Shown: in pieces, positions 59,322 through 64,000 of the stretch
Layout: every line of letters begins with the position of its first letter
Position numbering within the stretch: position 1 is the stretch's first letter
Origin: Ailurus styani
Taxonomy: Eukaryota; Chordata; Mammalia; Carnivora; Ailuridae
Assembly: GCA_002007465.1 (NCBI GenBank)
Contig: LNAC01000031.1
Coordinates: 5,087,685 to 5,151,684 of the forward strand
Direction: 5' to 3'
DNA length: 64,000 bases
Notes under the pieces: generated by a model
The model's input: the letters and a program-made list of their open reading frames with translations, nothing else
Told to the model about the DNA's origin: nothing
Databases searched by the model: none
Program-made: the position numbers and the translations under genes

Positions 59322-60472
59322 TGTTCTAAGTTAAAAAGAAACAAAGGGGATCTTCTTTGTCTTTCCGTCCAGATTTTCCATCAGCTTTCCTGGAAAATAT
59401 TACTAAAACAAACACTCTTTGAGCCATTGGACTTAATCACATCTTAAAAGTTTCCCTTAATGAGGTTAGGTAGAGAACCAAATAAATGAATATATGAAAT
59501 TATCAGAGGCCAAGATATTTTCAAAAAAAACCTACTTCCAAAAATCATTTTTACAACATCCAGTACACAAAATTGCTAAAGAACACTTTCATTTTACTAA
59601 AGCATTAGCATTTGGAAAATATATTCATTCTTGAGATAGCAATCATTTGAATGCAATAGAAATCAATTGTCACATTTTTAAGAGGAAACAGAGAGGTTAG
59701 GGAAGATTGAAGTGACTCAGAAGATACATTCCTATTCTGTGAAGACTTATAAATCAGCCCAGAAAAAAGTAACAGGTCTCAATATCTCTTAACATTAAGG
59801 TATTTTTTAAAGCTATATCTCTATCTCAAGAATAAATATTAATATAAACTTTCAGTGCTTTTAGTATCTTTGAGAAGTAGATTTGCCTTAGCTTGGAAGA
59901 GGCTACTTTAATGAATTTATAGGGAAACAACTTTAAAGCAAATAAATAAGTTGAAATATAAAAATAAACACACAGCTCTAACTTAGGAAGACAATACTGC
60001 TGGAATTTGAATGTAATACTTTGGCTTCTGCAGAGCCTCATCACAATGTACTGTGTCTCTGTCAAACAGGATCAATGTCTCTGATAGTAGCAAAGAGAAA
60101 AATCAAGTTTTTTGGACTTTACAATTATTACTTCCTTTCATAATGAGGCCATAATTAAATAGGAAAGGCTTAAGCAAACAGAGTAAGCCCATAAAACTCC
60201 CTGTGAAAAATCACACTCAGCATTAAGAAGCTTTCCAGGCTGTCTTATATTTAACAGGGAAAGCTTTTAGGCTTTCGTGGAGTCATGCCTGTGACTTATC
60301 AAAAATAGTGTGTGACATCCTAAACACAAGTAATGGAGTGTAGCTCTTATTCTCTGTGCTTACTCATTAAGTTATTTGTTCAGGTTATGCAAATTGTCCT
60401 GGAGACTATCCTGAGGAAGTCCCAAGGTACACCCTGAATTACTCCATCATTAAAAGACTTCTGTTGTGCTCT
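59322..60472. other. Unassigned intronic sequence
   Basis: AT-rich with no recognised exon or repeat. Confidence 0.5.
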
Positions 60473-60486
60473 TTTGCCCCTCAAAT

Positions 60487-60678
60487 TTTTTAAAAGATTT
60501 TATTTATTTATTTGTCAGAAAGAAAGAGAGAGCATAGGCAAGGGGAATGGGAGGCAGAGGGAGAAGCTGGCTCCTCGCTGAGCAGGGAGCCCAATGTGGG
60601 ACTCAATGCCAAGACCCAGGGATCGTGATCTGACCTGATGATGGCAGACACTTAACCAACTGAGTCACCCAGGCATCC
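60487..60678 (-). repeat. CanSINE, older copy, with TSD
   Basis: Reverse copy with a degraded head (gtcacccaggcatcc). TSD ttgcccct[c/g]aaat at about 60474-60486 and 60680-60692. Confidence 0.92.
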
Positions 60679-60692
60679 CTTGCCCCTGAAAT

Positions 60693-61689
60693 ATTATTCC
60701 CTGTTCCAACCTAAGACAGATTCTATTTTCAATCTGTACTCCATTTTGAAACTCTATAAATAATGCCTTTTGCAGAATTGATCTTCAACCTAAGTCAGAA
60801 CTGCTCTGAACACCAGGAATATGAAAAGCGACACAAAAAAGCACAAGGTGCACAAGTGTTAAAAATTCATATCTGTGAGCATTCAGTGAGCGGCTAGCCT
60901 GAGCAACACCTAGTACATTGCCAATTGTAGGAATCCACTGAGTTCTGCTACGCGGCAGCCCTGCAAAATCCTGTGTCGGTAGTGATATATACGACGGTGG
61001 TGCTGATGATAATTACAATGAGAGAATATATAGTATAAAATAATAAGAGAACATAGTATAAAATTATTTTGAGGATTTGATCAATTGAGATGTATAAAGT
61101 GACAAGGACAATGCCTGGCCTGTAGAAAGCATGCAACATGTGTTAACTTTTTAAATAAAAATAACAATCACTAATGGACCTAAGCACTGAGCTCGGGTGC
61201 TCTGATGTGTGAACTATTGGTCCTTAGTGAAGAAAAAACAAAAATCCTGTATTATATTCTTAGTAAAGCAGATCGTGATCAAAGGACTGAAGTTTAACCA
61301 AGGTCCCGATAGGTCAAACTGAAGTGGATACTTTGATATGAGACATGGAAAACAGAGAAATATTGTACACCTTCAAACTTACACAATTATATCTCAGTAA
61401 AACTGGGTAGCTGTCTTGGGCCGAAGGTCAGAAGCCACACATTGAGAACAGCAAAATTGTTATATTGGCTTAGAGTTACTTCTTGCTCTATGGTTTTGCA
61501 AGAGGAGAATAAATTTCTCTCCAGTTTAATCCACTATATTTTTCTGATTGCTTTGTTTTGGCATCTTAGCCCACTAGCTAAGGCTTTTATTATAAATAAG
61601 GCTTTTATTGGGTTCAAATAAGTTTCCTTCTGGCTTTTTTTTTATTATTATTTCCCTGGCTATACCATAAATACATTTTTCAGGGTAGA
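60693..61689. other. Unassigned intronic sequence
   Basis: AT-rich with no recognised exon or repeat family. Confidence 0.5.
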
Positions 61690-62312
61690 CTTACTAGTTT
61701 TCCATTGCTTTGTAACTAATGTCCACAAGTTTAGCAGCTTAAAATAATACCCATTGAATAGTTCACAGGTTCTGTAGGTCAGGAATCAGCTCGGCATGAC
61801 TGGGTTCTCTGGTCAGAGTCTCACAAGGTCAAAATCAAGATGTCAGCTGGGCTGACCGTGTATGTGGAGCTCAGGGTCCACTTCCAAGTTTATTCTTGGT
61901 ATTAGCAGAATTCATTTCTTTGTGGTTATAGGAGTGAAGGCCCTGCTTTTTTCCTCTCTACCAGTCAGGGTTTTCTTTCAGCTGCTAGAAGCTAGTCTCA
62001 GGTCATTTCCATGGAGCCCCCTTTATCTTCAGTCCAGCAATAGCATGTCAAATACCCTCATGCTTCAAATGTGACTTTCCACTACCAAGTAGAGAAAACC
62101 TTATGCTTTTAAAGGAAATTAGATTAGTTCTGCCCTGACAATCTCCCTTTTGATGAACTCAGAGTCAACTGATTAGTAACCTTAATTACATCTGCAGAAT
62201 CCCTTTTGTCCTATTAACAGCATAATCACAGATATGAGATCTCATCATATCCACAGTCCAGGGATTGAGATGAGAAATCTTAGGGGTACATTTCAGAATT
62301 CCTCCTACTCCA
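61690..62312 (-). repeat. MLT1-like LTR, antisense
   Basis: The + strand starts 'ttactagttttccattgctt', 'gtttagcagcttaaaataat', 'tctgtaggtcaggaatcagc' and passes 'gtctcacaaggtcaaaatca'. This resembles the reverse of an MLT1-type 3' end. It is longer than a typical copy, so the far boundary is uncertain. Confidence 0.6.
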
Positions 62313-62855
62313 GCAGGGAGGACACTTACCACCAGCTTCCAGTAATGACTGTTTCGTTATGTGCTGAGAAGACCATTAACATTGAATGAATTCTCACTGT
62401 CTTAAATATGATAGTCTAGTGATGAATGTTGATTGCCAAATCTATTTTATTTTTATACTAATATCAAAATAAGATAATATTGACATCAAAAGGAGTCATG
62501 ACAGAATCTGAATATACTTTATATCCAATGATATTATATTACATACAGCTTAGAAATCTAAATTTTAAAGGATGTAATATAAGATATTGGCGAGGATGCA
62601 GAGAAAGGGGAACCCTCCTACACTGTTGGTGGGAATGCAAGCTGGTGCAGCCACTCTGGAAAACAGTATGGAGGTTCCTCAAAAAGTTGAAAATAGAGCT
62701 ACCCTATGACCCAGCAATCGCACTACTGGGTATTTACCCTAAAGATACAAAGGTAGTGATATACAGGGGCACGTGCACCCGAATGTTTATAGCAGCAATG
62801 TCCACAATAACCAAACTATGGAAAGAGCCTAGATGTCCATCAACAGATGAATGGA

Positions 62856-63061
62856 GGGGCGCCTGGGTGGCTCAGTGGGTTAAAAAGCCTCTGCTTTCAG
62901 CTCAGGTCATGATCTCAGGGTCCTGGGATTGAGGCCCGCATCGGGCTCTCTGCTCAGCAGGGAGCCTGCTTCCTCCTCTCTCTCTGTCTGCCTCTCTGCC
63001 TACTTGTGATCTAATCTCTCTCTCTGTGTCAAATAAATAAATAAAAATCTTTAAGAAAAAA
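62856..63061 (+). repeat. CanSINE nested in L1, first
   Basis: Young-type copy. Perfect 14-bp L1-derived TSD aacagatgaatgga at 62842-62855 and 63062-63075. Confidence 0.96.
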
Positions 63062-63137
63062 AACAGATGAATGGATAAAGAAGATGTGGTATATATATAC
63101 AATGGAACACTATGCAGCCATCAAAAGAAATGAAATC

Positions 63138-63285
63138 AGGGCACCTGGGTGGCTCAGTTGTTAAGCCTCTGCCTTCGGCTCAGGTCATGATCTCAGGGTC
63201 CTGGGATTGAGCCCCGCATTGGGCTCTCTGCTCAGTGGGGAGCCTGCTTCCCCCTCTCCTTCTGTTTACCTCTCTGCCTACTTGT

Positions 63286-63337
<52 letters not shown>

Positions 63338-63370
63338 AAATAAATAAATAAATTCTTTAAGAGAAAAAAA
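63138..63370 (+). repeat. CanSINE nested in L1, second, with CT expansion
   Basis: Forward copy with a (CT)n run at about 63289-63334. TSD aaaagaaatgaaatc (63123-63137), matched with two changes at 63371-63385. Confidence 0.94.
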
Positions 63371-63848
63371 AAAAGAAACCAAATCCCGCCATTTGCAATG
63401 ATGTAGATGGAACTAGAGGGTATTATGCTAAGTGAAATAAGTCAATCAGAGAAAGACAATTATCATATGATCTCTCTGATATGAGGAATTTGAGGGGCAG
63501 GATGGGGGGTCATTAAGGGTATGGAGGGGAAAAAATGAAACAAGATGGGATCGAGAAAGAGACAAACCCTAAGAGACTTTTAATCTCATGAAACAAACTG
63601 AGGGTTACTGGGGGGTGGGAGGGTACGGATAGGGTGGCTGAGTTATGGATATTGGGGAAGGTTTGTGCTATGGTGAGTGCTGTGAAAGGTGTAAATCTGA
63701 TGATTCATAGACCTGTACCCCTGGGGCAAAAAAAAAAAAAAAGATGTAGTATAGACATGAAGATGAGAAGTATAAAAATTCACATTTGTTTTCTATGCAT
63801 TATTAAACTTTAGGTTGCCTTTGTCAAAATACTGCAGACCAGCTAGTC

Positions 63849-64000
63849 TTTTTTTTTTTAAGATTTTATTTATTTATATGACAGAGAGAGAGAGATTACA
63901 AGTCTACAGAGAAGCAGGCAGAGAGAGGAGGAAACAGGCTCCCTGCTGAGCAGAGAGCCCGATGCGGGACTTGATCCCAGGACCCTGAGATCATGACCTG
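63849..64000 (-). repeat. CanSINE cut by the window end
   Basis: Reverse copy starting with oligo-T. The body reaches 'gatcatgacctg', and the tRNA-like head lies beyond the window. Confidence 0.95.

Larger units (their letters stand above)
62585..63742 (+). mobile_element. 5'-truncated L1 with two nested CanSINEs
   Basis: Host L1 runs from the ORF2 C-terminal region (minus SINEs: [20 protein letters not shown], then [15 protein letters not shown]) through the 3' UTR to a poly(A) ending at 63742. The TSD gatgta[a/g]tata(a)ga is seen at 62571-62584 and 63743-63755. It cannot be active: most of the element is missing and the frame is split by the SINE at 62856. Confidence 0.93.
44501..64000 (+). 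other. MCTP1: MCTP1 intron downstream of the exon (partial)
   Basis: The intron begins with the donor gtaagaat. The next exon should start by completing a Gly codon and then encode TSDPYVKF. I found no such stretch with splice sites up to the window end, so the intron is at least 19.5 kb. Confidence 0.7.

Noticed and set aside
62480..62932. 150-codon open frame, the longest continuous gene-like frame near the right end
   Set aside because: It reads through the degraded C-terminal part of L1 ORF2 into a CanSINE; it is not a host gene.
1..64000. CRISPR array, prophage, operon or other prokaryotic system
   Set aside because: No spaced identical repeats, no dense coding and no prokaryotic genes; composition and repeats are those of mammalian intron.

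Overview
The window looks like non-coding vertebrate nuclear DNA from a caniform carnivore, probably a mustelid. The main evidence is about 31 tRNA-derived CanSINE (SINEC) copies in both orientations. They share a head (gcgcctgggtggctcag), a CT-rich 3' part, an AAATAAATAA tail and an A-run, and many have clear target-site duplications (TSDs). The young copies carry 'tgcctacttgtgatctctct', which I associate with mustelid copies; family level is inference. Ancient mammalian repeats (L2, MIR, MER5-type hAT elements, MLT1-type LTRs) confirm a placental mammal. There are no prokaryotic-style genes, operons or CRISPR arrays.

One coding feature is supported: a 115-bp exon on the + strand (44386-44500) between a good acceptor and a good donor. 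It matches the start of the first C2 domain of MCTP1 (multiple C2 and transmembrane domain-containing protein 1). The rest of the window is best read as its flanking introns, at least 44 kb upstream and 19 kb downstream. That fits the very large MCTP1 gene known in other mammals. No other exon was found.

Layout. 1-4.6 kb: MIR, L2 and SINE fragments and a GC-richer unassigned stretch. 4.6-6.3 kb: antisense L1 ORF2 relic with a SINE inside a SINE. 6.3-9.4 kb: SINEs, an L1 3' end and two related ~100-bp segments of unknown family. 9.4-19.4 kb: mostly unassigned intron with scattered MIR and SINEs. 19.4-20.2 kb: an A-tract-only insertion, then a SINE joined to an L1 piece next to the only N. 21-27 kb: L2, MIR and an old L1 with three SINEs. 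28-35 kb: MIR, an L1 3' UTR relic and SINEs. 36-40 kb: L1 ends, including a 5'-inverted L1. 40-44 kb: L2, L1 relics and an AC repeat. 44.4 kb: MCTP1 exon. 45-64 kb: L1 relics, three MLT1-like LTRs, MER5A, a long AC repeat and, at the end, an L1 3' end carrying two SINEs.

No new biological system is visible. The most informative items are retrotransposition structures: a twin-primed L1 with junction microhomology, a SINE-L1 chimera inside one TSD, an A-tail-only insertion, and central deletions in two SINEs at a predicted hairpin. Repeat family names come from remembered consensus sequences, not from a search.
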